NCBI GenBank assembly: GCA_026992375.1
Contig: JALXAF010000330.1
Location: 1-15,566, forward strand
From: Anaerolineae bacterium
GTDB taxonomy: Bacteria; Chloroflexota; Anaerolineae; J102
Length of the DNA: 15,566 nt
Direction: 5' to 3'
A program made the position numbers and the translations under genes. Below are positions 5,995-13,732 of this stretch, piece after piece; positions within the stretch are counted from its first letter, which is position 1, and each line of letters begins with the position of its first letter. A model generated the notes under the pieces. It worked only from the letters and a program-made list of their open reading frames with translations, was not told the DNA's origin and did not search any database.

Positions 5995-7624
5995 AGACCT
6001 TGCGGAAAGTGACGTTCCGGCCGCGCAGACGAGTGGTGGGCACCCGGGAGAGGATGCGATCCACGTACTCTTGCTGCACTTCGATGTAGGTGTAACGATC
6101 GCGAATATCTATGTTGCCCACGGCCCGTCCGGGTACGTTGGCCTCGTTGGCGATGGCCCCGACGATGTCCTTGGGCCGCACGCCGATGTCATATCCCGCA
6201 TCCATCACCAGCCGCACATAGCCTTCCTCTACTTCGCGATCTTCGTAATAGCGCTCGCGCTGTTGCTGTGACCGGGGTGGGCTAGGGCGATAGGAAGACG
6301 TCTGTCGGCGTTGGTCCGGCCGACGCTCTCGCGAGAAGACGCGCTCGGTTTCCTGGGGCTTCTGGCTGAGAATGACCGCCGCCGCGGCGATCTCGGACCA
6401 ATCGAAGCCCTCCTTCGCCAGATCATGTAGCAGCAGCATGTAGGGCTCGAGATGTTCGCGTTGCACGATGCTTTTGATGCGTTGCTTATAAGCCTCGGCT
6501 CTCTGCGTAACGACCGTCGCTCGGGTGGGCGAAAGCACCGCGCGAATGCGTTGACCCAGACTGGTTTCGATTTCGTTCAGCAGAGCCCGTTCGCGACCCA
6601 GCACCAATGAGAAGTGTACGCCGTTTTCTTCCACCAGCCGAGAGCGCACGACATAACTCTGGATATCTGTGGCGATGTCGTAACTGATAACATAGGGCGA
6701 TTCCAGCACCAGCTCCTCGGCGGCGGCATCCGTCATCACCAAGAAGTCGACCATGCCTTCCCTCCACTTCATCAAAGCGTTGTCTCTTTCGGCCGCGTCC
6801 AGGCCCGCGTGCAGGGGAGCGCTGTTGTAGCCGCGGGTCTGGAGAGCAAAAGCGATGGCTTTGGTCTGGGGGCGAAGGCGTGCGAAGATGAGAGCCCGAG
6901 AGATGTTTTCGCCATCCAGCAATCGGATCAGCGCATCGTCTTTATCCCCGGAGGGGATGGTCTGGTAACGATGGTTGATAAGGGGGACGGTGATGGCGGT
7001 GGGCTCCCGTTGCAGGAACACTGGCTCGAAGAGGTGTTCATCCGCAAAATCGTGCAATAGCTCCTCGATCCTTGCCGCAAAGAGGGTGGTTTGACGCCCC
7101 GCGGGCATGTTGTCGAAAAGCTCTTCGATGACCGATTGCTGACGTCTGGACAGTAGATAGTCGATATCTTCGATGATGACGAACTGCACATTGTCCAGGC
7201 TGAGGGCTTCTCGGTTGACATGTTCGCGGATCCGAGGCGGCGTGCCGATGATGATTGCGGCAGTCTCATCCAGGTGCTCGGCCTCGCGAGCCAGAGAGCG
7301 GCCGGCATACAATGAGACCACGCGCAGATGCTTGTGGGGATTCAGAAGCTGGAAGAGGGACCCGGCGCGGATGGCGTTGTCGCTGCCACCCACCAAGACG
7401 ATGACTTGTGCGCCGCTGGTCTCTGCATCCAACGTCTGAAGGATGGGGAGAGCGTAAGATGTGGTGCGACCGCTGCCCGATGGGGCCTCGGCCACGACGT
7501 CCCGCCCGGCGAGGAGGTGCGGGATGACTTCCACCTGGAGCGCAGTTGGTTTTTCGAGGCCCATTGCCTCAAGCCCCACGATAAGCTCAGGTGTTAAGCC
7601 TAAATCGGTAAAAGTTTGACTCAT
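5993..7624 (-). CDS. Degenerate DEAD-box helicase-like protein with DbpA-type RNA-binding domain
   Basis: A 543-residue protein with the full DEAD-box layout: Q-motif region (1-40), RecA-like domain 1 (about 20-205), RecA-like domain 2 (about 212-370), an Arg/Gln-rich disordered linker (about 425-467) and a C-terminal DbpA RNA-binding domain (about 468-543). Most catalytic motifs have changed. Walker A is APSGSGRT, with Arg53 in place of the essential Lys; DEAD has become EDID (152-155); SAT has become AAR (183-185); motif V reads TDAAAEELV instead of TDVAARGLD; motif VI has lost the HRIGRTGR pattern (VVRSRLVEENG, 325-335). The frame is intact and well kept, so it is not a dead gene. I infer an RNA-binding pseudo-helicase unable to hydrolyse ATP normally. 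It heads an operon with the 74-residue protein. Confidence 0.88.
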   Translation of the reverse strand: MSQTFTDLGLTPELIVGLEAMGLEKPTALQVEVIPHLLAGRDVVAEAPSGSGRTTSYALPILQTLDAETSGAQVIVLVGGSDNAIRAGSLFQLLNPHKHLRVVSLYAGRSLAREAEHLDETAAIIIGTPPRIREHVNREALSLDNVQFVIIEDIDYLLSRRQQSVIEELFDNMPAGRQTTLFAARIEELLHDFADEHLFEPVFLQREPTAITVPLINHRYQTIPSGDKDDALIRLLDGENISRALIFARLRPQTKAIAFALQTRGYNSAPLHAGLDAAERDNALMKWREGMVDFLVMTDAAAEELVLESPYVISYDIATDIQSYVVRSRLVEENGVHFSLVLGRERALLNEIETSLGQRIRAVLSPTRATVVTQRAEAYKQRIKSIVQREHLEPYMLLLHDLAKEGFDWSEIAAAAVILSQKPQETERVFSRERRPDQRRQTSSYRPSPPRSQQQRERYYEDREVEEGYVRLVMDAGYDIGVRPKDIVGAIANEANVPGRAVGNIDIRDRYTYIEVQQEYVDRILSRVPTTRLRGRNVTFRKV

Positions 7625-7689
7625 TTCACTTGTTCCTCATAAAGATGTTCACAGGTTGGCTCAAAAAAGTGTGTAGCGAGAGATTTGTT

Positions 7690-7722
7690 GGCGGCTCCCA
7701 AGGGTTATCAAGAACCCCCGCC
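7690..7722 (-). promoter_or_regulatory. Structured 5' leader hairpin of the DEAD-box-like gene
   Basis: On the minus strand GGCGG (7722-7718) pairs with CCGCC (7694-7690). Directly inside, GGGTT (7717-7713) pairs with AACCC (7706-7702) around a six-base loop, leaving a one-sided seven-base bulge. The hairpin would begin within about 10 bases of the predicted transcription start and lies about 65 bp before the start codon. No T run follows, so it is not an obvious terminator; a stability or autoregulation role is possible. Confidence 0.45.
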
Positions 7723-7735
7723 ATTACAAGAAGGC

Positions 7736-7744
7736 AGTATAGCA
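7736..7744 (-). promoter_or_regulatory. Extended -10 promoter of the DEAD-box-like operon
   Basis: The minus strand reads TGCTATACT, a good extended -10 box, about 110 bp upstream of the start codon and just upstream of the leader hairpin. No clear -35 hexamer is present at 16-18 bp. The same TG-N-TATA style appears before nurA and in the gap before the large secreted protein gene. Confidence 0.45.
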
Positions 7745-7768
7745 CAGATTGGCGAGAGAAGGAAATTT

Positions 7769-7966
7769 TCAACCTTCTTTTTTGATCATTTGTAGTATTC
7801 GTTCCAATGGCTGGGCGTTGATCACGTCATCCGGCGTCAGCCAAGCCCAGCGCGCCACAGCCACGCCATATTATTCGATGAAATCCATGTGTTGGGGGCG
7901 ATGAGCATCGGTGCTGATGGCAATTTTGCAGCCTAAATCCGCCTGCACCTGTCCCCAAGGGCCTTA
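7769..7966 (-). pseudogene. Remnant of a PHP-domain / DNA polymerase X-like C-terminus
   Basis: Reading the minus strand in one frame gives LGCKIAISTDAHRPQHMDFIE, a stop (TAA at 7873-7871), then YGVAVARWAWLTPDDVINAQ and PLERILQMIKKEG before a natural-looking stop at 7771-7769. The ISTDAHRP block, the YG-AR-WL block and the N-PLE-L ending are typical of the C-terminal PHP domain of bacterial DNA polymerase X. A further in-frame stop at 7966-7964 and loss of recognisable sequence upstream show that the gene is broken; traces may extend to about 8060 in another frame. The polymerase half is absent, so this is a non-functional tail. Family assignment is from memory of the motif pattern. Confidence 0.6.
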
Positions 7967-8636
7967 TTTTGAGCGCCTTGGCGCGAGATTTTTTCCATAT
8001 CGGCGGGCGCGACACGTCCGTGGCGCTTGCATCGTAATCGGCGGTAGATGATGATCTGACCTCTTGCACCGTCCTCTCTCCTTTCTCACCAGGCCCCCGC
8101 CATGCTATCATGGATGCTCGTCTTCATCAGCATATAGGCCGGCGCTCGGCGCACCCAGATTGAGAAAAAGGTCCCGATCTTCAAGACTGACCGCCGGGCT
8201 ACAGAACAGCGCCGGATAAATCTGGCTAGCCCCGCAGAGGCGCTGTTTCTGGCCAGGGGGACTTCAACCCCCGGCGTGGATGGCAGACGTCATGCTATAT
8301 GATACCCAAAGGGGCATCGTTTTCCGAACCTGCTCTCGGAAGATGCCTAGTATCTTATGGGGGCGTCCTATTTCGGTTAAAAAACAAGGCGATCTGCGTC
8401 GCCCTTTAGCCCGCAGGGCCCGATAGCGCGACTTGAGTCGACGCTTTGGGCTGGCGTCAGGTGCTGGCAAATGAATTCAGTCTCTTGTAGATAGCCCCCT
8501 CCTTTGCTTCTCCCCGCTCCTGGTAGAGCGGAAGAGGGAATATAGAAGGTTGATGGCGCTGTTCCGAAGGAGGACCTGCGCCCGCCCACTTGTTCTCAAC
8601 TCATTTGAGACACACCATTATTACTTTGTGATAGCC
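7967..8636. other. Gene-poor, apparently decayed region
   Basis: About 670 bp without a gene I can support. Only short open frames occur and none has a convincing start, ribosome-binding site and protein-like composition together. A minus-strand stretch near 8130-8260 reads protein-like (for example DRDLFLNLGAPSAGLY) but I cannot assign it. A perfect AAGGAGG at 8567-8573 has no start codon at a suitable distance, and a small GGGGG/CCCCC hairpin lies near 8257-8273. The composition fits erosion of former genes next to the polymerase X remnant. Confidence 0.5.
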
Positions 8637-9596
8637 ATGTTAGCACTTACTTTGCATGAGAGAAGTCTCGTCCTGAGCGATGATTATCCCCGTCCGACCC
8701 CCGGCCCGGGCGAAGCCCTGCTGCGGATGCGCTACGCGGGCGTTTGCGGCACCGATCTGGCTCTGGCTGCAGGCTACAAGGGCGGCTTCAGCGGCGTGCT
8801 TGGGCATGAATACGTGGCCGATGTCGTCGAAGCGCCCGGCAACGAGGTATGGGTGGGCAAACGCGTGGTGGGGGAGATCAACACCCATTGCGGCGAGTGC
8901 GATCATTGCCGCCGCGGGCTCATCACCCATTGTCTGAATCGCCGCGTGCTGGGCATCATCAACTGGGATGGCGCATTCGCCGAATATCTCGTCAGCCCTG
9001 TTTATCTGCTGCATCCCGTGCCCGAGCATGTTCCTGATGAGATGGCCGTTTTCGTTGAGCCGCTGGCCGCGGCCTACGCAGCCTTGCGCGATGTTCCCGA
9101 GGGAGCGGGCGATCGGGTCATCATCTTTGGCGATGGCCGTTTGGGACAGCTCATTGCCCGGGTGTTCCAGCGCGAAGGGTATCATCCCTTGCTCATCGGG
9201 CGTCATAGTAATAAGCTGGCTCTCGCCGCACAAGCGGGCGTGCAAACCGCTCTCGAACCTCCTGCAGGTCAGGAATACGACATTGCTGTCGACGTCACCG
9301 GCAATGCTCAGGCGCTTCAGCAGATTTTCGACTTGCTTCGCCCGCGCGGCGCACTCATCCTCAAGACAACCAGCGCCGAGCAATCCCAACTGGATTTCAG
9401 CTCGGTGGTGGTGAACGAACTGCGCATCATTGGTTCTCGGTGCGGGCCGTTCCCCCGGGCCATTCAGGCTCTAACCCAGGGCGTCATCGATCCTCGCCCG
9501 CTTATCACCGCACGCCTTCCCCTCCATCAGGCCAAAGAGGCCTTCGATCGGGCCCGTCAACGCGAGAGTCTCAAGATCCTCCTGTACAATTCTTAG
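8637..9596 (+). CDS. Zinc-dependent medium-chain alcohol/polyol dehydrogenase
   Basis: A 319-residue NAD(P)-dependent oxidoreductase of the zinc-containing MDR family (alcohol, sorbitol or threonine dehydrogenase type). Catalytic zinc ligands are visible in AGVCGTD (Cys37), GHEYV (His57, Glu58) and FVEPLA (Glu141). The structural zinc lobe is CGECDHC with a fourth Cys (Cys85, 88, 91 and 99). The Rossmann motif is FGDGRLG (164-170). Length is slightly below the usual 340-350 residues because the C-terminal part is compact. The frame is open back to 8550, but the family N-terminus (MLALTLHERSLVLSDDYPRP) begins at 8637, which I use although no Shine-Dalgarno precedes it. The substrate cannot be told from sequence. 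The gene appears to be monocistronic. Confidence 0.88.
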   Translation: MLALTLHERSLVLSDDYPRPTPGPGEALLRMRYAGVCGTDLALAAGYKGGFSGVLGHEYVADVVEAPGNEVWVGKRVVGEINTHCGECDHCRRGLITHCLNRRVLGIINWDGAFAEYLVSPVYLLHPVPEHVPDEMAVFVEPLAAAYAALRDVPEGAGDRVIIFGDGRLGQLIARVFQREGYHPLLIGRHSNKLALAAQAGVQTALEPPAGQEYDIAVDVTGNAQALQQIFDLLRPRGALILKTTSAEQSQLDFSSVVVNELRIIGSRCGPFPRAIQALTQGVIDPRPLITARLPLHQAKEAFDRARQRESLKILLYNS

Positions 9597-9611
9597 AACG
9601 CCTCTATCTGA

Positions 9612-9620
9612 TGCTATAAT
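9612..9620 (+). promoter_or_regulatory. Extended -10 promoter candidate upstream of the secreted protein gene
   Basis: TGCTATAAT is a perfect -10 hexamer with TG extension, 15 bp after the dehydrogenase stop codon. It would give a leader of about 268 bases for the secreted protein, and the second mobile element now occupies half of that leader. No clear -35 box is seen. Confidence 0.5.
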
Positions 9621-9727
9621 CGCTTGTAGTGTGGATGTTTTCTCGCCTCGGAACGGCCGCACTTCCCGCTTCTCTTTAGCTATCCCTTCCGAAATCTTCC
9701 CCAATGAAGCACTTTCTCTCATTTCTA

Positions 9728-9865
9728 GTAACTGCTAACGTACTCTACTTTACGCCTCAAAAAGCCGCGAAGGCTCGAAGTTTTTCGATGCCGCGAAGGG
9801 AGAGATGAATTTTTTTGTGTCTTCGTGGCAAAAAGTGGTGATGAGACCTTAACCTTAGTAGTTAC
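9728..9865. mobile_element. MITE-like element, copy 2 (GTAACT inverted ends, 8-bp target duplication)
   Basis: A 138-bp non-coding element. The left end is GTAACTGCTAACGTA and the right end, read inward on the other strand, is GTAACTACTAAGGTT. Perfect 8-bp direct repeats CATTTCTA flank it at 9720-9727 and 9866-9873. The interior shares words with copy 1, including CGAAGG, GTCTTCG and CTTCGTGGCA. The duplicated target differs from that of copy 1, so the two insertions are independent. It lies in the leader of the secreted protein gene, its right end about 13 bp before that gene's Shine-Dalgarno. Confidence 0.85.
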
Positions 9866-9894
9866 CATTTCTACCCAAAAGGAGTACAACACTT

Positions 9895-12246
9895 ATGCAC
9901 AAAAAGTATAGAGTTGTTATGGTTCCCCTTATCGTCATCGCTTTCGCCCTGATGTTGTTGGGGTCGTGGGGTGATGGCGCGGTTTCCAATGCGGAAACCG
10001 TCATCGTCGATGATGAGTTGGCCTATATTGACGCCGCGGGGTACATCAACATCGTCGATCCTGTCACGCCTTCCGGCTTGCAGCCTTTCACCTGGCGTTC
10101 TCTCACCGGCGGCTACACAGATATGGCCACCATCGACGTCAATGGCGATGGCGTCGATGAGTTGATAGCTATTGCCGGCAATAGGGTGGAGCTTCTCGTT
10201 CCTTTCAACACGGGCGGAGTGTTGCCTCAATTCAGCCGCACCATTGGCGGATTCCAGTATGTCTCCGTCTACGCCGGTGATCTTATTCCTGGTGACGGCG
10301 GTCGGGATGAGATTGTGGTGCAGCGCACTGATAATCGCAACAACACCCCTTACAGCGTGCAGATTTATGACGGCAACGCCGACGGTACGGTCTGGACCCT
10401 CGTCTTTGATGAATTATTTGGCGCTAAATGGATTCGCATGGCCGCGGGAAACATCGATGGCTACGAAGGGGATGAACTGCTTATGATGCGCAACGGCACA
10501 TCCTCTAATCCCGACAGGCGCATCGAGGCCCGAAAGTACGCCCCCCAGGATCCAGACGGTCCCTGGATTTATCTTTCCCACAATTGGGTCTATGACTTCC
10601 CCTGGATCGATTTGGCCACAGGCAACACGCATCTCAATAATGGCGATGTCGATGAGATCATCACCACACGCGGCGATGTTTTGGCGCAACTGGATTCCTT
10701 CCTGGTGTTCCAGTATTACAACAATCGGTTGCTCGATGCTCCTCAAGGTGGTCGCAAATTCTACCCCTATTTCATCGATATCGCTGTTGGCGACATCAAC
10801 AATAGCGGCGATGACGAGGTTTTCTTGATCCGAGATCCCGGCAGGTCCGGCGGCATTTCTTTGAAAGGGATCAATTGGGGCGCGGACTCCATGCCAGAGC
10901 CATGGGAGTTATCCCTGGGCCGCGACCTGCAGCGGGTCGAAATGGGTGATGTAGATGGCGATGGCAAGGCCGAGGTGGTTGTCGCCCAATCCACCTCTTA
11001 TCGCATCTATTGGTCTCCCGACATTGATTACAACAACGGCGGCAATGTGACTGTGAGTTTGCGCAAGCCGGTGGTCATCCAGTTGGGCAATTACGATGGT
11101 TCTGGCATTTCCACCGAGCCGCCCGAGATGCGAGTCACGCCCACATCTTTGGGTTTTGAGATGACCCGCGCCGACCCTGCCCCGCCGGCCCAGACCTTCG
11201 AGGTGGCTAACATCGGCGGCGGCATCCTCAACATCCATGTCGACGCCCGCACTCACAGCGGCGGCGACTGGCTGGAAGTCACGCCCTTCGACGCTTCAGC
11301 GCCCGCCACTTTCACCGTGCGCATGAAGGACGTGGTATCTAGCATGGCCCCGGGAACCTACGATGCGACCGTCACGGTGGGCGGTACCTCGCCCAATGGC
11401 GATGTCATAAACGGCACGCAGACCGTCAACGTGCGGCTCACCATCCGTCCCACCGGGCCCGCACTGGAGGTGACGCCCGAGCGCTATGATTTCAGCATCA
11501 ACTTCGGTGGCGTCGTGCCCACGCCCGATCCTCTGGTCATCCGCAATATCGGTGATAGTGGCAACATCTACTATCATATCTCCGTCACCACCAGCGATGG
11601 CAGCAACTGGCTGCGGCTCGGCCGCTATTCTGGATTCACCGATGACACCGTCGATGTGACTTTGGCTCCACAAAATCTGCCTCCCGGCGATTATACGGCG
11701 CTCATTACCGTCACTGCCGACGCCGCTCTCACTGGCAGTCCTGCGCTGATTCCGGTTACGCTGCACATCGAAGCCACGGGCATGGTCGTCACCCCAGCCG
11801 AGCTTTTCATCCAGGCCTTCAAGGGCGAGCCCTCGCCCATCAGCGAGGTGCTGATTGATCAGGCTGCGCCCGGCAGCGGCGCCATCACCTGGTACGCCTA
11901 CGTGGTGCCCTCGGGCGATTGGTGGCATGATTTTGCGCCCCTGTATGAAAGCGGCCAATTCACCGCCAAACGCACCGACAAGGGCCTGCTGTTCGTGGGG
12001 CCCGATGGTGAAGAACGCTTGTTGCAATATGTCCCCTGGGTGAGGCTGGTGCCTAATCATGGCATCACTCCGCGCGTCATGCAGGTTGTGCTGGATATAG
12101 CGCAGGCTCCGGTGGGCGAGAGTCGCGTCACCATCTTGGTCGATGGCGGGCCGGGTACGCCCAATCGCTTCCAGGGCGTTGACGTTCGCATCGTGGTCGC
12201 GGCCGAGAATGGCGCAGTGTGGCTGCCTATCTATCTCAACGAATAA
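9895..12246 (+). CDS. Large secreted protein: FG-GAP/VCBS-like repeats plus BACON-like beta-sandwich domains
   Basis: A 783-residue exported protein. A signal peptide covers about residues 1-33 (KKYR, then a hydrophobic core, ending near VSNAE). Residues 35-400 look like a beta-propeller of FG-GAP/VCBS-type blades with acidic, possibly calcium-binding loops: DVNGDGVDE (81-89), GNIDGYEGDE (185-194), GDINNSGDDE (299-308) and GDVDGDGKAE (351-360). Residues 408-517 and 522-627 are two BACON-like immunoglobulin-fold repeats, each starting with L or M, VTP and a conserved aromatic strand, and containing NIG and PGxY. A divergent third copy spans about 629-770. There is no catalytic motif, C-terminal membrane anchor or sorting signal. 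A carbohydrate- or surface-binding role is plausible but unproved. AAAGGAG lies 10 bases before the ATG. A terminator follows. Confidence 0.8.
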   Translation: MHKKYRVVMVPLIVIAFALMLLGSWGDGAVSNAETVIVDDELAYIDAAGYINIVDPVTPSGLQPFTWRSLTGGYTDMATIDVNGDGVDELIAIAGNRVELLVPFNTGGVLPQFSRTIGGFQYVSVYAGDLIPGDGGRDEIVVQRTDNRNNTPYSVQIYDGNADGTVWTLVFDELFGAKWIRMAAGNIDGYEGDELLMMRNGTSSNPDRRIEARKYAPQDPDGPWIYLSHNWVYDFPWIDLATGNTHLNNGDVDEIITTRGDVLAQLDSFLVFQYYNNRLLDAPQGGRKFYPYFIDIAVGDINNSGDDEVFLIRDPGRSGGISLKGINWGADSMPEPWELSLGRDLQRVEMGDVDGDGKAEVVVAQSTSYRIYWSPDIDYNNGGNVTVSLRKPVVIQLGNYDGSGISTEPPEMRVTPTSLGFEMTRADPAPPAQTFEVANIGGGILNIHVDARTHSGGDWLEVTPFDASAPATFTVRMKDVVSSMAPGTYDATVTVGGTSPNGDVINGTQTVNVRLTIRPTGPALEVTPERYDFSINFGGVVPTPDPLVIRNIGDSGNIYYHISVTTSDGSNWLRLGRYSGFTDDTVDVTLAPQNLPPGDYTALITVTADAALTGSPALIPVTLHIEATGMVVTPAELFIQAFKGEPSPISEVLIDQAAPGSGAITWYAYVVPSGDWWHDFAPLYESGQFTAKRTDKGLLFVGPDGEERLLQYVPWVRLVPNHGITPRVMQVVLDIAQAPVGESRVTILVDGGPGTPNRFQGVDVRIVVAAENGAVWLPIYLNE

Positions 12247-12272
12247 TCCCCTTTTCTCCTTCTACAACGCAC

Positions 12273-12308
12273 AGCGCCCTCCGCCGGTTTTATGGCAGGG
12301 GGCGTTTT
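12273..12308 (+). terminator. Rho-independent terminator of the secreted protein gene
   Basis: AGCGCCCTC (12273-12281) pairs with GGGGGCGTT (12298-12306), seven Watson-Crick pairs plus two G-T pairs, around a 16-base loop. It is followed by TTTTGTTTGT on the plus strand, and starts 26 bp after the stop codon. Confidence 0.75.
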
Positions 12309-12340
12309 GTTTGTCAGGATAACGTAGTCCTGTTTATTCG

Positions 12341-12397
12341 ACACGGATATGAAGAAACACGATCCGCGTTCATCTCTGTTCGTCCGCGTCCTATTTA
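12341..12397. repeat. Degenerate repeat with ACACGGAT / ATCCGCGT inverted words
   Basis: ACACGGAT (12341-12348) faces ATCCGCGT (12362-12369) with one mismatch. The following TCATCT...CCGCGTCCTATTTA resembles the TCATCTGCGTTCTATTTA end of the adjacent 152-bp repeat. It looks like a decayed or related repeat fragment next to that element; no gene is present. Confidence 0.35.
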
Positions 12398-12399
12398 AG

Positions 12400-12551
12400 A
12401 AGCAGTCACCATGAGCGGCTGCTCACCACATAACGAACGAAAATGGAACGCAGAAACCTCTGATGCACACAGACTTTCGCGGATTGTTTTGATTTTATCT
12501 GTTTTCATCTGCGTGGATCAGCTTTTTCTGCGTCATCTGCGTTCTATTTAC
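12400..12551 (+). repeat. 152-bp dispersed repeat, copy B (overlaps the glycosyltransferase stop)
   Basis: Gap-free match of about 90% to the minus strand of 5537-5688, so the copies are in opposite orientation about 6.7 kb apart. The right end reaches into the glycosyltransferase gene: its last codons (GGT, AAA) and the TAG stop at 12546-12544 lie in the repeat sequence GTAAATAG, where copy A has GTAGATAG. There are no inverted ends or target duplications. Short open frames inside it are not credible genes. Confidence 0.85.
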
Positions 12552-13731
12552 CAAACAGCCCTTCCACCGCGTCGGCCGCGCGGGGAGGCCCGCCCAGCGC
12601 CCGAAAATCCTCAGCCATGCCCCGGGCGTTCTCCGCAAACTCCGGGTCCCAGAGGATGTCGGCCAGGATGAGGGGCGCGTTCTCCGTGGTGAAGTCTTTT
12701 GCTCGGATGCCATAGCCCACTTTGGCCTGGGTGACGCGTGCGGCCTGGGGATATTGATCGCCGGCATGGGGCGCGACCACCTGCGGGATGCCGTGCACCA
12801 GGGCCGCGTGGGTGGTGGCCATGCCGCCGTGATGCGCAATTCCGGCCAGATGGGGAAAGATCCGGGCGTAATCGATCCAATCGCGGATGATGGCGGGCCC
12901 GGGCGGCGCTTCTTGCAGGCTGGCCAGGACTTTGGGTGCGCGCTGGCCAGTGACGATGAGGGGCAGGCCCACGGCCAGCAAGGCGCTCTCGCCCGCGATG
13001 CGGAAGAAATTCTCGTCATTGGCGAAGGTGCTGCCCAGGGTGATGAGGAGCAGCGGGCGGGCGTCCGCGGGGAAATCCAGCGGCTGTTTGGGCGCGGGCA
13101 ACCCGCCGCAAAAGACCGTCTGCGGCTCGATGGCGGGCAGATCCGCGTACCACTCCCGGCTAAAGAAATCGAGATGCAGATGGGGGCTGCGAGGCTGGCC
13201 TCGATCCAAATCCCAATAGCGACCCGTCAGCCCCGCGGCCTTCAGCAGGCGTTGCACGAAAGGAATGGCAGGATTGGGCAGGCGGCGGGGATTGGGCGCT
13301 TTGGGCGGCTGAGCCGGTCGCCCGACCACCACCAGGGGCAGGTCTCGCCCTTCGGCCAGCAGCGCGCCCGCTGCAGCGAATGGCTCGATCATCACCACTT
13401 CGGGCCGGAAGTCGTCGGCCACGCGAGCCAGCTCATCCACGGCTTGCAACACGTGTTCGGGCTCCAGCCACACGGTCAGGGCGCGGCGACGCCGCTCCAT
13501 CTCCCGCTCTTGGGCCGAAAGCTTGGGATTCAGCGGCGGCATCACATGCTGCCAGCCGGTCGTGGGCACGGGCGCAAACGCGACGCCTGCCTTGCGCACC
13601 GCGGGTTTGACCATCGGGCCCGAGACCCACAGCACCTCATGCCCGCGGCGGGTCAGCTCCGCCGCAGTCTGCACATAGCCGCCCCAATCCAGATGACCGG
13701 GCAGATCGATAGAAAAGCAGAGGGCGCGCAT
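12544..13731 (-). CDS. GT1-type (UGT/MGT-like) glycosyltransferase
   Basis: A 395-residue GT-B fold glycosyltransferase of the family that moves sugars from nucleotide donors to small-molecule or lipid acceptors. The N-terminal acceptor domain (about 1-215) starts MRALCFSIDLPGHLDWGG; His13 sits where the catalytic base of the family lies. The C-terminal donor domain (about 225-390) has TLGSTF (231-236) and the signature AHHGGMATTHAALVHGIPQV (299-318) followed by APHAGDQ (320-326), whose Asp-Gln normally contacts the sugar. The start codon lies one base after the CBS-ACT stop (TAAGATG), so the two are probably translationally coupled; the Shine-Dalgarno is weak. The last codons and stop lie inside a 152-bp repeat, so the native C-terminus may have been altered slightly. 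Acceptor and sugar are unknown. Confidence 0.87.
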   Translation of the reverse strand: MRALCFSIDLPGHLDWGGYVQTAAELTRRGHEVLWVSGPMVKPAVRKAGVAFAPVPTTGWQHVMPPLNPKLSAQEREMERRRRALTVWLEPEHVLQAVDELARVADDFRPEVVMIEPFAAAGALLAEGRDLPLVVVGRPAQPPKAPNPRRLPNPAIPFVQRLLKAAGLTGRYWDLDRGQPRSPHLHLDFFSREWYADLPAIEPQTVFCGGLPAPKQPLDFPADARPLLLITLGSTFANDENFFRIAGESALLAVGLPLIVTGQRAPKVLASLQEAPPGPAIIRDWIDYARIFPHLAGIAHHGGMATTHAALVHGIPQVVAPHAGDQYPQAARVTQAKVGYGIRAKDFTTENAPLILADILWDPEFAENARGMAEDFRALGGPPRAADAVEGLFGK

Positions 13732-13732
13732 C

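Noticed and set aside
7827..8111. Minus-strand 94-aa frame in the gene-poor region
   Set aside because: It is in a different frame from the recognisable PHP motif string and has no family signal.
8550..8636. N-terminal extension of the zinc dehydrogenase to 8550
   Set aside because: The extra 29 residues have no family counterpart and run through an unused AAGGAGG; the family N-terminus begins at 8637.
11296..12060. Minus-strand 254-aa frame inside the secreted protein gene
   Set aside because: It is the antisense shadow of the beta-sandwich repeats; it has no ribosome-binding site or motif.
12411..12671. Short plus-strand frame beginning in the 152-bp repeat
   Set aside because: It starts inside a non-coding repeat and continues antisense through the glycosyltransferase; the equivalent frame near copy A goes into unrelated sequence.
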